A stretch of DNA of 64,000 nt from Lachnospiraceae bacterium. GTDB taxonomy: Bacteria; Bacillota; Clostridia; Lachnospirales; Lachnospiraceae. Every line of letters starts with the position of its first letter. The stretch's first letter is position 1. Made by a program: the position numbers and the translations under genes. Below the pieces are notes generated by a model that ran no database searches, was not told the origin of the DNA, and saw only the letters and a program-made list of their open reading frames with translations. Shown here piece by piece: positions 16,161 to 23,928 of this stretch. Where the stretch lies: contig JAFUNK010000024.1 in assembly GCA_017482205.1 (NCBI GenBank), forward strand, positions 1 through 64,000, given 5' to 3'.

Positions 16161-16613
16161 ATGCAGGAGAAGATTTATGTGACTGCCTTGGTGGTTTTGG
16201 CAATTGCAGGCATTGTCGCAGTGTGTCTGATTTTGCAGAAAAGGCGTCGTTACCGCCCCTTGTTTGTAGATGAAATGGAGGGGCATGAATTTGAATATTA
16301 CTGTGCTGATTTGCTGAGGGAGCGGGGCTTTTCGGAAGTAGAGGTTACCAGTGGCAGCAGGGATTATGGTGTGGATATTCTGGCTCAAAAGGACGGGATT
16401 ACCTATGCCATACAGTGTAAATGTTACGCTTCTCCCGTGGGAGTAGCTGCGGTGCAGGAGATTTATGCCGGCAGGGACTATTATGAGTGCATGGTTGGTG
16501 TAGTGCTGACCAATCAGTATTTTACGGAGCCGGCGGTAGATATGGCAAAGAAGTTAAAGATATTGTTGTGGGACAGAGGATATCTGGAAAGTATGATGGA
16601 GGAAGAAGTATGA
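16161..16613 (+). CDS. Membrane-anchored Mrr-like nuclease-domain protein
   Basis: The 150-residue protein has one N-terminal membrane segment (~7-25). A restriction-endonuclease-like (Mrr_cat, PD-D/ExK) domain follows. The likely catalytic residues are Glu46 (FEYYCADLLRERGF), Asp72 in DYGVDILA, and Gln85/Lys87 in the IQCKCY strand. The ATG at 16161 follows AAGGGAGC. Its stop overlaps the fabT-like start (ATGA), so the two proteins are co-produced. Family members with one membrane segment are common in Firmicutes and their substrate is unclear. The link to a lipid regulator is unusual. Confidence 0.75.
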   Translation: MQEKIYVTALVVLAIAGIVAVCLILQKRRRYRPLFVDEMEGHEFEYYCADLLRERGFSEVEVTSGSRDYGVDILAQKDGITYAIQCKCYASPVGVAAVQEIYAGRDYYECMVGVVLTNQYFTEPAVDMAKKLKILLWDRGYLESMMEEEV

Positions 16614-17071
16614 ATATTCATGCAACGCTGAATGAGGTGCTTGTACGGTTGTTCCGTAATATAAACGCCATAGAAGAAAGCGTTATCAAGCAGAATGAAT
16701 ATCAGAATATTACTACAAATGACATGCATGTCATTGAAGCAATCGGCATGAAGGAACCCAAAAATATGACGGCGGTAGCCCGTTCTCTGATGGTTACCAC
16801 CGGTACACTTACCATTGCCGTAAACGGTCTGGTAAAAAAGGGTTTTGTAGAGCGCAGCCGTAGTGAAGAGGACAGGCGCGTGGTATTGGTTTCTTTGACA
16901 GACAAGGGACGCAAGGCATATGTAAGCCACCAGCGTTTCCATGAGGACATGGTGGAGACGATAACGGACGAGCTTTCCGAGGAAGAACAGATTATTTTGG
17001 AAAAAGCATTGAGCCGTTTGAACCGTTTTTTCAGGGAAAAGCAACAGTCCGCTCGTCAGAAAGATAACTAG
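16610..17071 (+). CDS. fabT: FabT-like MarR-family repressor of fatty acid synthesis
   Basis: The 153-residue winged-helix regulator closely resembles streptococcal FabT as I recall it. Shared features are the N-terminal FRNINAIEE helix, MHVIEAIG, the recognition-helix region LMVTTGTLTIAVNGLVKKG, the wing RSEEDRRVVLVSLT, and RFHEDMVETI in the dimer helix. FabT uses acyl-ACP as corepressor to shut down fab genes. The gene is about 7 kb from the fab block, but FabT-type operators occur at acpP and fabD and near-sites occur upstream of its own operon. The ATG overlaps the preceding stop and GGAGG lies upstream. Confidence 0.78.
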   Translation: MNIHATLNEVLVRLFRNINAIEESVIKQNEYQNITTNDMHVIEAIGMKEPKNMTAVARSLMVTTGTLTIAVNGLVKKGFVERSRSEEDRRVVLVSLTDKGRKAYVSHQRFHEDMVETITDELSEEEQIILEKALSRLNRFFREKQQSARQKDN

Positions 17072-17077
17072 ATTTTT

Positions 17078-18976
17078 TTAATATTTTGTCAATGCCTCAG
17101 TAAGAGAAGTAAAGTCCGAAGGCCCGCAGTCCAGATAAAAGGTGTGGAAACGTAAATCACTGTATTCGTTACCCCACTGTTCTTTGGCAGCTTCTTTTAA
17201 GCGGAGGATTTCCAAATAGCCCAAATAGTATTTCAGGTAATTGGCAGGTTCTTCCGCGATATAATCATAAACCCGTCTTGTGGTGTCCGCATCCAGGATG
17301 CCGAAAGCACCAAGGACTTCATGGACCTGCTCATAGGAAGCACCGTCATAGTGGATGGCAACATCCAGCAAAGCATACAGGCATAGCTGCATATTGCGGT
17401 TATGCTTTTCTATTTGATAAGCATATGCAGCATCAATATCTCCGGTCTCCATTGCCAGTTCGGTAGCATAGTCATAAGAGATAAATTCCACATACAAGGC
17501 CCAGCCTTCCAGATAGCCTCCATACCAGAAAAGCTGACGGACAGGGTCTTCTTCCTTGGACATCATGGTACGTTGGCTGTAAACAGACTGATAGAGGTGT
17601 CCCGGATAACCCTCATGGGCAAGAGTGGTGTAAAGCTCCAAGCCTTCGGGCGTACTCTTTTCATTGATGTAAATTACATTATTTTCCGTATCGTCCAGAG
17701 GTGGTGTCAGGTAAAAGGCAGGGGCACAATAATCCTCCAGACTGGGAGAGACTTCTTTGACCGCCAGTGAGGGCAGGGACGCTGTAAACAGGGAAGAATC
17801 CGGAAGGGCACCTTGGGCTTCCATATCCGCAGAGCCGGCATGTGCAGTAGAGCCGGAAGTGGCAGGAAGAGCCGGAAAATCCGCACTCATTCGGGTTTGC
17901 AGGTCTGCAAGCATTTCTTCCGGTGAGGATAAGGAAAAAGAATTGCCCTGCAATGCCTTTATCCACATACTGACAGAATCCTCGGAAGCAGCCAGCATAT
18001 CATGGAGAGCAGTATATTCTTCATTGAATTGCGGATATAAAAGTGCCTTGATTTCCTCTACGGAAAGGGCGGAACCTGTGTTTTCCTTTACCAGCCATTC
18101 ATAATAAGCCTGCCCCTGTGGCAGATGGCAAAGTCCCGCAGGTGTGGAAGCCCCATCTCCCATCAGTAAAAACAAACCGTCTCCTAAGGTTTCGTAGGCA
18201 GGCTGCATTACAGTGGTAAGCAGACGGTTGTTGCTGGAAATGTAAGTAGCGGCATCCTCTTCGGTAATGAGTCCCTGTGCCAGCAATTTGTCCAGACGTT
18301 CCGAAAAGGTGGTCTGCAAAAAGTGAGTGCCCTGTGCCAGTTCTTCTTTGGATAAAATGGTATAGCACTGCTCTCTTACCTGTTCCAGAGAGGTGTCTGC
18401 CTGTAAAAGCCCGGCATCCTTCTTTTCCTGCTCATATACCAGAAGGGCGGCAAAGTATTCGTCGGTCTGGTCTAAAAGAGCAAGGTAGTCTTCCACATCC
18501 TGTGTATCACGGAAAGTGTATTCTGCCAGTAAAATAGGAAGCTGGGACTGCATACCGCCGGAGGGGGATAAAGGCTCATCATAATAAGGAAAAGTATTGC
18601 CCTCCATAGTTTGTTGCAAAAACCTGGAAAGCAGGGTATAAGTGTACTGCTGATTTTCTTCCAGTTTTTCCCGGTCAATTTCAGTAAGTGCTTCTATGTA
18701 TGAAGCAAGTTCCTGCTGGGATTGCGTTTGTCCTGCGGCAGAGTAGCATGGCAGTACGGGAGCGTAATGTGCAATGCCGAAATCTTCGGGGTGTGCCAAT
18801 GTATAATGAAGGTTTAAAGTATTGCCTGAAAGTTCTTCTTTAAAAATGGTTTCCGTAAGCGTGTTAAAGGTGCGGGTATCACTTTCTAAGGAAAAGAGTA
18901 AAACGGTAATGACAATCAGTACCGGCAGCAACAGATATACCGGTATAAGCTTTTTTGAGAAAAGGGATTTGGGCAT
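17078..18976 (-). CDS. DUF885 family metallopeptidase-like protein
   Basis: The 632-residue protein begins with a basic stretch and a hydrophobic membrane anchor (~10-30), so the bulk should lie outside the cell. The hallmark DUF885 motif HEGYPGH is at 454-460, followed by GYLEGWALYVE, which supplies the further glutamate expected of a zinc peptidase. The end is DLRFHTFYLDCGPSDF. Members of this family are predicted metallocarboxypeptidase-like enzymes of unknown substrate. It is encoded convergently with fabT with a gap of only 6 bases. Confidence 0.82.
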   Translation of the reverse strand: MPKSLFSKKLIPVYLLLPVLIVITVLLFSLESDTRTFNTLTETIFKEELSGNTLNLHYTLAHPEDFGIAHYAPVLPCYSAAGQTQSQQELASYIEALTEIDREKLEENQQYTYTLLSRFLQQTMEGNTFPYYDEPLSPSGGMQSQLPILLAEYTFRDTQDVEDYLALLDQTDEYFAALLVYEQEKKDAGLLQADTSLEQVREQCYTILSKEELAQGTHFLQTTFSERLDKLLAQGLITEEDAATYISSNNRLLTTVMQPAYETLGDGLFLLMGDGASTPAGLCHLPQGQAYYEWLVKENTGSALSVEEIKALLYPQFNEEYTALHDMLAASEDSVSMWIKALQGNSFSLSSPEEMLADLQTRMSADFPALPATSGSTAHAGSADMEAQGALPDSSLFTASLPSLAVKEVSPSLEDYCAPAFYLTPPLDDTENNVIYINEKSTPEGLELYTTLAHEGYPGHLYQSVYSQRTMMSKEEDPVRQLFWYGGYLEGWALYVEFISYDYATELAMETGDIDAAYAYQIEKHNRNMQLCLYALLDVAIHYDGASYEQVHEVLGAFGILDADTTRRVYDYIAEEPANYLKYYLGYLEILRLKEAAKEQWGNEYSDLRFHTFYLDCGPSDFTSLTEALTKY

Positions 18977-19096
18977 AAATAAATTCCGCAGTTTTTTTAT
19001 TGTATGTATATGTTTTGCACCAAAAAGTATGCTAAAAAGAAGTTCACTATGGACGGAACTGTAAAAATATGCTAGAGTATAAGCGGTAAAAGAAGG

Positions 19097-19274
19097 TTGT
19101 TGCTAATGGCGTGCTTCGTTCTCGGTGAAAAAAGTTTTCACACAGACTCGCTCTCGCTCCATGAAAAACGTAGTTGGTGCTAAGCTCGAAAAAACCTCGC
19201 TAACACCAACGTTTTCCAAGGGTCTGTGACTGAAAAGCTTTTTTCACCGAGAACGAACAAGCCCTTCACAACAA
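19097..19274 (+). repeat. Long-hairpin element, copy B (transketolase leader)
   Basis: This is a 178-nt inverted repeat. The outer arms start TTGTTG and end CAACAA. They include a long CGTTCTCGGTGAAAAAAG block that pairs almost perfectly across the element and is unrelated to the arms of copies A and C. The core (19141-19228) shares CTCTCGCTCCATGAAAAACG, CTAAGCTCGAAA and CCAAGGGTCTG with copy A. The inner helix is TTGGTG/CACCAA here instead of CGG-CAC/GTG-CCG, which is a compensated change. It ends 22 bases before the transketolase start. Together with 18977-19096, in which I see nothing else, it fills the gap after the divergent DUF885 gene. Confidence 0.8.
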
Positions 19275-19296
19275 ATCCGAAAAAAATAAGAAAGGC

Positions 19297-20148
19297 ATGG
19301 GTATTAACATGAAAAATTTAGAACTGCAAAAGATGGCGAATGAAGTCCGCAAGGGCATTGTTACCGCAGTTCACGGTGCAAAGGCCGGACATCCCGGCGG
19401 CTCTTTATCTGCAGCAGATATGTTTACATTTCTTTATTTTGAAGAAATGAATATCGATCCTGCAAATCCGGACAAGGAAGACAGAGACAGGTTCGTACTG
19501 TCCAAAGGACACACAGCTCCCGGTCTGTATTCTGCACTGGCACACAGAGGATTCTTTCCGGTAGAGGATTTACCTACACTTCGTCATTTGGGTTCTTATT
19601 TGCAGGGACATCCTTGTATTCATATTCCCGGTGTGGACATGTCCTCCGGTTCTTTGGGACAGGGTATTTCCGTAGCAGTCGGTATGGCACTTGCAGCAAA
19701 GATGGACGGCAAGGATTATCGTACCTATACACTGCTTGGTGACGGTGAAATCCAGGAAGGACAGGTATGGGAAGCTGCTATGTTTGCAGGTCACAGAAAA
19801 CTGGACAATCTCTGTGTTATCGTAGATAACAACAACCTGCAGATTGACGGTACTGTAGAAGAAGTATGTTCTCCGTATCCTATTGATGAAAAATTTGAAG
19901 CATTTAATTTCCATGTTATCAATATTAACGCACATGATTTTGACCAGATAAGAAGTGCACTTGCAGAGGCAAGAGAGCTGAAAGGCAAGCCAACCTGTAT
20001 CGTTATGCACAGCTTAAAGGGTAAAGGCGTTTCCTTTATGGAAAACAATGCAGACTGGCACGGAAAGGCTCCCAATGACGAGGAGTACGCAGTTGCCATG
20101 GCAGACCTTGAAAAAATCGGTGCAGAACTGGAAAAGGCAGGTGAATAA
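19297..20148 (+). CDS. Transketolase, N-terminal subunit
   Basis: This is the thiamine-diphosphate-binding half of a split transketolase of the non-oxidative pentose phosphate pathway. The 283-residue protein has AAKMDGK followed by LLGDGEIQEGQVWEA and VDNNNLQ (the GDG...N cofactor motif). It also has the conserved SKGHTAPGLYSAL and SLKGKGVSFMEN. ATG 19297 follows AGAAAGG closely, and ATG 19309 is an alternative with better spacing. Its stop is 2 bases before the C-terminal subunit. The leader is occupied by hairpin copy B. Confidence 0.92.
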   Translation: MGINMKNLELQKMANEVRKGIVTAVHGAKAGHPGGSLSAADMFTFLYFEEMNIDPANPDKEDRDRFVLSKGHTAPGLYSALAHRGFFPVEDLPTLRHLGSYLQGHPCIHIPGVDMSSGSLGQGISVAVGMALAAKMDGKDYRTYTLLGDGEIQEGQVWEAAMFAGHRKLDNLCVIVDNNNLQIDGTVEEVCSPYPIDEKFEAFNFHVININAHDFDQIRSALAEARELKGKPTCIVMHSLKGKGVSFMENNADWHGKAPNDEEYAVAMADLEKIGAELEKAGE

Positions 20149-20150
20149 AA

Positions 20151-21101
20151 ATGGCAGAAGAAAAGATTGTAAAAAAGATAGCAACCAGAGAAAGCTACGG
20201 TAATTCCTTAAAAGAACTGGCTGAAGAATTCCCCAATCTGGTAGTTTTGGATGCTGACTTAGCAGCCGCTACCAAAACCGGTATTTTCAAAAAAGCATAT
20301 CCCGACAGACATATTGACTGTGGTATTGCAGAAGCTAACATGGTAGGTATCGCAGCAGGACTTGCTGCTTCCGGCAAAATCCCCTTTGTCAGCTCTTTTG
20401 CCATGTTTGCGGCAGGACGTGCTTTTGAGCAGGTTCGTAACTCCGTAGGCTACCCTCACCTGAATGTAAAAATCGGAGCAACCCACGCAGGTATCTCCGT
20501 AGGGGAAGACGGAGCAACCCACCAGTGTAATGAAGATATTGCGCTGATGCGCACCATTCCTGGTATGGTAGTAATGTGTCCTTCCGATGATGTGGAAGCA
20601 CGTGCGGCAGTTCGTGCGGCCATCGAGCATGAAGGTCCCGTATATATCCGTTTCGGACGTGCAGCAGTACCCGTAATCAACGATACTCCCGATTATCACT
20701 TTGAAATCGGTAAAGGTACTGTGGTAAAAGAAGGTACTGACGTAACCATCGTAGCAACCGGTATCTGTGTAGACGCCGCACTGGGTGCAGCAGAACTGCT
20801 TGCCGCAGACGGTATTAATGCAGAAGTTGTAAATATCTGTACCATCAAGCCCTTAGACGAAGAATTAATCGTAGCAAGTGCAAAGAAGACCGGCAAAGTA
20901 GTTACTGTTGAAGAACACTCCATTATCGGCGGCTTAGGCAGTGCCGTATGTGATGCACTCTGCAAGAACTACCCCACACCCGTATGCAAAATCGGTATGC
21001 AGGACGTATTCGGCGAGTCCGGCTCCGCAGCAGCACTGATTGAAAAATACGGTCTGGACGCGAAGGGCGTATACAAGACAGTGAAAGAATTCTGCAAGTA
21101 A
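20151..21101 (+). CDS. Transketolase, C-terminal subunit
   Basis: This is the pyrimidine-binding and C-terminal half of the split transketolase. The 316-residue protein has ATRESYGNSLKELA, DADLAAATKTG, GIAEANMVGIAAGLA and a GPVYIRFGRAAVP segment. It also has a transketolase C-terminal domain with VVTVEEHSIIGGLGSAV. It follows the N-terminal subunit with a 2-base gap, and a terminator lies downstream at 21199-21237. Together the two proteins form one enzyme that interconverts pentose, triose and hexose phosphates. Confidence 0.92.
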   Translation: MAEEKIVKKIATRESYGNSLKELAEEFPNLVVLDADLAAATKTGIFKKAYPDRHIDCGIAEANMVGIAAGLAASGKIPFVSSFAMFAAGRAFEQVRNSVGYPHLNVKIGATHAGISVGEDGATHQCNEDIALMRTIPGMVVMCPSDDVEARAAVRAAIEHEGPVYIRFGRAAVPVINDTPDYHFEIGKGTVVKEGTDVTIVATGICVDAALGAAELLAADGINAEVVNICTIKPLDEELIVASAKKTGKVVTVEEHSIIGGLGSAVCDALCKNYPTPVCKIGMQDVFGESGSAAALIEKYGLDAKGVYKTVKEFCK

Positions 21102-21198
21102 GCAGAGTGATACAGGATATCCTTTGATTAAGAGTATTTTTGGCTTTGGACAGGGATGTAGTACCAAATATTTTTAGGAAAACTTGAATGGGTCATTT

Positions 21199-21237
21199 AA
21201 AACTCCGTTGTTCTGTTACAGGATGGCGGAGTTTTTA
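21199..21237 (+). terminator. Intrinsic terminator after transketolase
   Basis: AAAACTCCG and CGGAGTTTT form a 9-bp stem followed by a T-run, about 100 bases after the transketolase stop. Confidence 0.75.
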
Positions 21238-21369
21238 GTTTTTATTTAACCACTACATAAAAATGTACAAATACACAAAAAATAGGAATGGATATTGAAG
21301 GGTAAAAAATTTAGTGGTAAAATATCATTACTAAAAATCGTGCAATACACGAAAACAAGGAGCGGTACT

Positions 21370-22623
21370 GTGGAAATTAAAAGAGATAACTACCTTGAAC
21401 AGTTAAAGGTAAGAAAAGATAATGGAATGATTAAGATTATCACGGGAATCAGGAGATGTGGAAAATCATTCCTGTTATTTGTGCTGTTTAAGAAGTATTT
21501 ATTGGAGAATGGTGTAGATAGTGAACACATCATTGAGATTGCATTGGATGGCATTGAAAATGAGGAGTTGAGAGATCCAAAGAAGTGTTATCAGTATATC
21601 AAAAGTACAATGATAGATGACCAGAAGTATTATCTGCTTTTGGATGAAGTGCAGTTTATGCCCCGATTTGAAGAAGTGCTGAACAGTCTGCTTCGTATCA
21701 GCAATATTGATGTATATGTGACTGGAAGTAATTCTAAATTTTTATCAAGTGATATTGTAACTGAATTTAGAGGCAGAGGAGATGAAATCAGAATTTATCC
21801 TTTATCATTTGCCGAGTTCTATAATGCGTACGGTGGAGATTATGATGATGCTTGGAATGAGTATATGATATATGGTGGACTTCCGCAGGTAGTACAGTTT
21901 TCTATGGAAAGACAGAAAGCAGAGTATTTAAAGAACATTTTTACTAATGTTTATATCAAGGATGTGGTAGAGCGAAATAAGATTCAAAATGTTGATGAGA
22001 TTGGAACTTTGGTGGATATTCTTGCCTCTGCCATAGGTGCACCAACGAATCCAACCAAGATATCGAATACTTTCAAAACTGAACGCGGTATCAATTATAG
22101 CAATAAAACCATATCCAATCATATTGATTATTTGGCAGAAGCATTTTTAATTTCTAAAGCTGACAGATACGATATTAAGGGTAGAAAATATGTAGGAGCA
22201 AATTTGAAATACTATTTTTCTGATGTAGGACTCAGAAATGCCAGATTGAACTTTAGGCAACAGGAACCTACGCATATTATGGAAAACATTGTTTATAATG
22301 AGCTGCTTGTCCGAGGTTACAATGTGGATGTTGGTATTGTGGATGTATTTGCAAAGAACAGTGAAGGAAAGAGAGTTCATAAGCAGTTAGAAATTGACTT
22401 TGTAGTAAATCAGGGCAGTCAGAGATATTATATTCAAGTAGCTTATGACATGACCTCTGAGGAAAAACAGACACAGGAGCTTTATTCCTTAAGAAATATC
22501 CCGGATTCATTCAAGAAGATTGTTATAGTGAATGGAACAAAAAGACCATGGAGAAATGAAGAAGGATTTGTAATCATGGGTATAAAATATTTTTTGCTTA
22601 ATGCGGATAGTTTGGATTTTTAA
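21370..22623 (+). CDS. AAA ATPase with DUF4143 domain
   Basis: The ~417-residue protein has an N-terminal P-loop domain with Walker A GIRRCGKS (26-33), Walker B YYLLLDEVQ and a sensor-like VYVTGSNSKFLSS. The C-terminal DUF4143 part includes GGLPQVVQF, SNHIDYLAEAFLI and a nuclease-fold-like QLEIDFVVNQ. The GTG at 21370 is preferred because AAGGAG lies 7 bases upstream, and the family normally begins close to this point. The family is widespread and patchy, with unknown function. The gene is AT-rich and stands alone, consistent with horizontal transfer. Confidence 0.82.
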   Translation: MEIKRDNYLEQLKVRKDNGMIKIITGIRRCGKSFLLFVLFKKYLLENGVDSEHIIEIALDGIENEELRDPKKCYQYIKSTMIDDQKYYLLLDEVQFMPRFEEVLNSLLRISNIDVYVTGSNSKFLSSDIVTEFRGRGDEIRIYPLSFAEFYNAYGGDYDDAWNEYMIYGGLPQVVQFSMERQKAEYLKNIFTNVYIKDVVERNKIQNVDEIGTLVDILASAIGAPTNPTKISNTFKTERGINYSNKTISNHIDYLAEAFLISKADRYDIKGRKYVGANLKYYFSDVGLRNARLNFRQQEPTHIMENIVYNELLVRGYNVDVGIVDVFAKNSEGKRVHKQLEIDFVVNQGSQRYYIQVAYDMTSEEKQTQELYSLRNIPDSFKKIVIVNGTKRPWRNEEGFVIMGIKYFLLNADSLDF

Positions 22624-22718
22624 TCATAGCTCTCTTTTTAATGTCTAAGTACTAAGTGTTTTAATGTTCATGGAAGAAGCGTATTAGTTACAAGGCACAA
22701 ATTAATGATTTTCCCACA

Positions 22719-22736
22719 TGTCAAACACTTTTGACA
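22719..22736 (+). promoter_or_regulatory. Palindrome upstream of XRE regulator
   Basis: TGTCAAACACTTTTGACA is a perfect inverted repeat with 7-base arms and a 4-base centre. A further half-site TGTCAAA lies at 22753-22759. It is a candidate operator for the downstream XRE gene. Confidence 0.5.
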
Positions 22737-22837
22737 CCCCAAAAGTAGACGATGTCAAAGCAATTTGGTAGTATATTTTCGTCGAGTGTCTTATCCTGAA
22801 TGCAGGTCTGAGATATACGGTGAAAGGAGCAACGGAT

Positions 22838-23413
22838 TTGGAAATCAGCAATCAGATTAAAAAGTATCGGACAGCTATGAATTTGTCGCAGGAAGAACTG
22901 GCGGAGAAGGTTTATGTATCCAGGCAGACAATTTCCAACTGGGAGACCGGTAAAAATTACCCTGACATCCATAGTCTGTTGTTACTTAGTACATTATTTG
23001 ATATATCTCTGGATCAATTAATAAAAGGAGATATAGACATGATGAAAGAAGAAATCAAAGTAGCAGAAGTACAGAAATTTAATAAAGAGGGAACAATTTT
23101 TTCGGTACTCTTTTTTGCGAGTATCCTATTATTTGTGCCTCTTATAAAGTTTCTGGGAATTTACGGTATCATTATCGAAGTGGTGTTGTATGCAATTACA
23201 CTCATATGGGCATTTAGGGTGGAGAAATTGAAAAAAGCCAACAATATTCACACTTATAAGGAAATTGTTGCTTTCTCGGAGGGTAAACGCTTGGATGAAA
23301 TCCAGACCCAGCGGGAAATTGGCAAACGTCCCTATCAGACAGTGTTAAAACCCTTATGCGGTGCCACAATAGGTGCGGTAGTTGCTATTGTGATGTTGTG
23401 GATATTGAAATAG
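22838..23413 (+). CDS. XRE regulator with C-terminal membrane segments
   Basis: The ~191-residue protein begins with an XRE helix-turn-helix (KYRTAMNLSQEELAEKVYVSRQTISNWE). After a linker it has two to three hydrophobic segments (~95-130 and the extreme C-terminus), so it is probably a membrane-tethered transcription factor of a type common in Lachnospiraceae. The TTG at 22838 is chosen because AAAGGAGC lies 8 bases upstream. A palindrome with TGTCAAA arms upstream suggests autoregulation. The target genes are unknown. Confidence 0.75.
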   Translation: MEISNQIKKYRTAMNLSQEELAEKVYVSRQTISNWETGKNYPDIHSLLLLSTLFDISLDQLIKGDIDMMKEEIKVAEVQKFNKEGTIFSVLFFASILLFVPLIKFLGIYGIIIEVVLYAITLIWAFRVEKLKKANNIHTYKEIVAFSEGKRLDEIQTQREIGKRPYQTVLKPLCGATIGAVVAIVMLWILK

Positions 23414-23507
23414 ATAGTTGGAATGTGAAATTTGATTTGGAGTACCGGCCTATAAATGCATTTTAACTGAAATGATTTTATACACAAAAAGGCTTGATTT
23501 GGCTGCG

Positions 23508-23663
23508 TGGGTATATATGAAAAAAATATGCTTGTATACCCACCAAATTACATTTTTCTGGGTATTGGCAGGAACTTTTTTGCTATATACCCAAAAACTA
23601 CGATTTTCTTGAATTTTTTCAAGAGAAATGGGTATATGGAACAAAAAAAATTCTATATACCCA
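23508..23663 (+). repeat. Array of three 35-nt palindromic units, alternating orientation
   Basis: Three units lie at 23508-23542, 23559-23593 and 23629-23663. Each is exactly 35 nt, begins TGGGTAT and ends ATACCCA. Each has an A- or T-run of 6-8 near its middle. If the A-run is taken as the forward sign, the orders here are forward, reverse, forward. A second triplet lies at 36783-36959. No protein-like frame runs through the array, because 35 is not a multiple of 3. It lies between the XRE regulator and the serpin leader. I see no other gene in 23414-23928 apart from hairpin copy C. Confidence 0.8.
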
Positions 23664-23736
23664 AAGGCGGCGTAATATGTGGTTGGAAAATAATTTATAA
23701 TAATACCATAAAAATCCTTTTTTCACTCGTACCTAT

Positions 23737-23913
23737 ATAAAGAAGAGGTTAAGAGTTTGCATATAGTATCCAGCGAAGATCCTTGTGAAACGTCGGCACT
23801 TAGCAAGAAGACTTCTCGAAGAGAAGTTTTCGAGCTTAGTACCGTTACGTTTCGCATGGAGCGAAAGCGGGTCTGAGAGGGATACTATATGCAAACGACA
23901 AAGAACTCTTTAT
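23737..23913 (-). repeat. Long-hairpin element, copy C (serpin leader)
   Basis: This is a 177-nt inverted repeat. The outer arms include a perfect GTTTGCATATAGTATCC block and start ATAAAGA / end TCTTTAT. The core is the same family as copies A and B but on the opposite strand: read in reverse complement it shows CATGCGAAACGTAACGG, CTAAGCTCG and GACGTTTCAC, with an apical ACTTCTC-GAA-GAGAAGT hairpin like that of copy A. The inner helix differs from copy A by a change that keeps pairing as G-U. The element ends 15 bases before the serpin start, next to its AAGGAGG. Confidence 0.8.
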
Positions 23914-23928
23914 CAAGGAGGAACGATT

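Noticed and set aside
17278-18537. Open frames antisense to the DUF885 gene
   Set aside because: They are composition shadows of the real minus-strand gene, without ribosome sites or recognisable domains.
22719-22736. FabT operator upstream of the XRE gene
   Set aside because: The arms are in the opposite order (TCAAA outward to TTTGA), so it is not the FabT pattern. It is more likely an XRE operator.
23508-23663. CRISPR array
   Set aside because: There are only three units per place, they alternate in orientation, spacers vary (16, 35 and 56 nt), unit interiors differ, and no cas genes are present.
23785-23928. N-terminal extension of the serpin
   Set aside because: This stretch is hairpin copy C. 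ATG 23929 has AAGGAGG and begins a clear lipoprotein signal.
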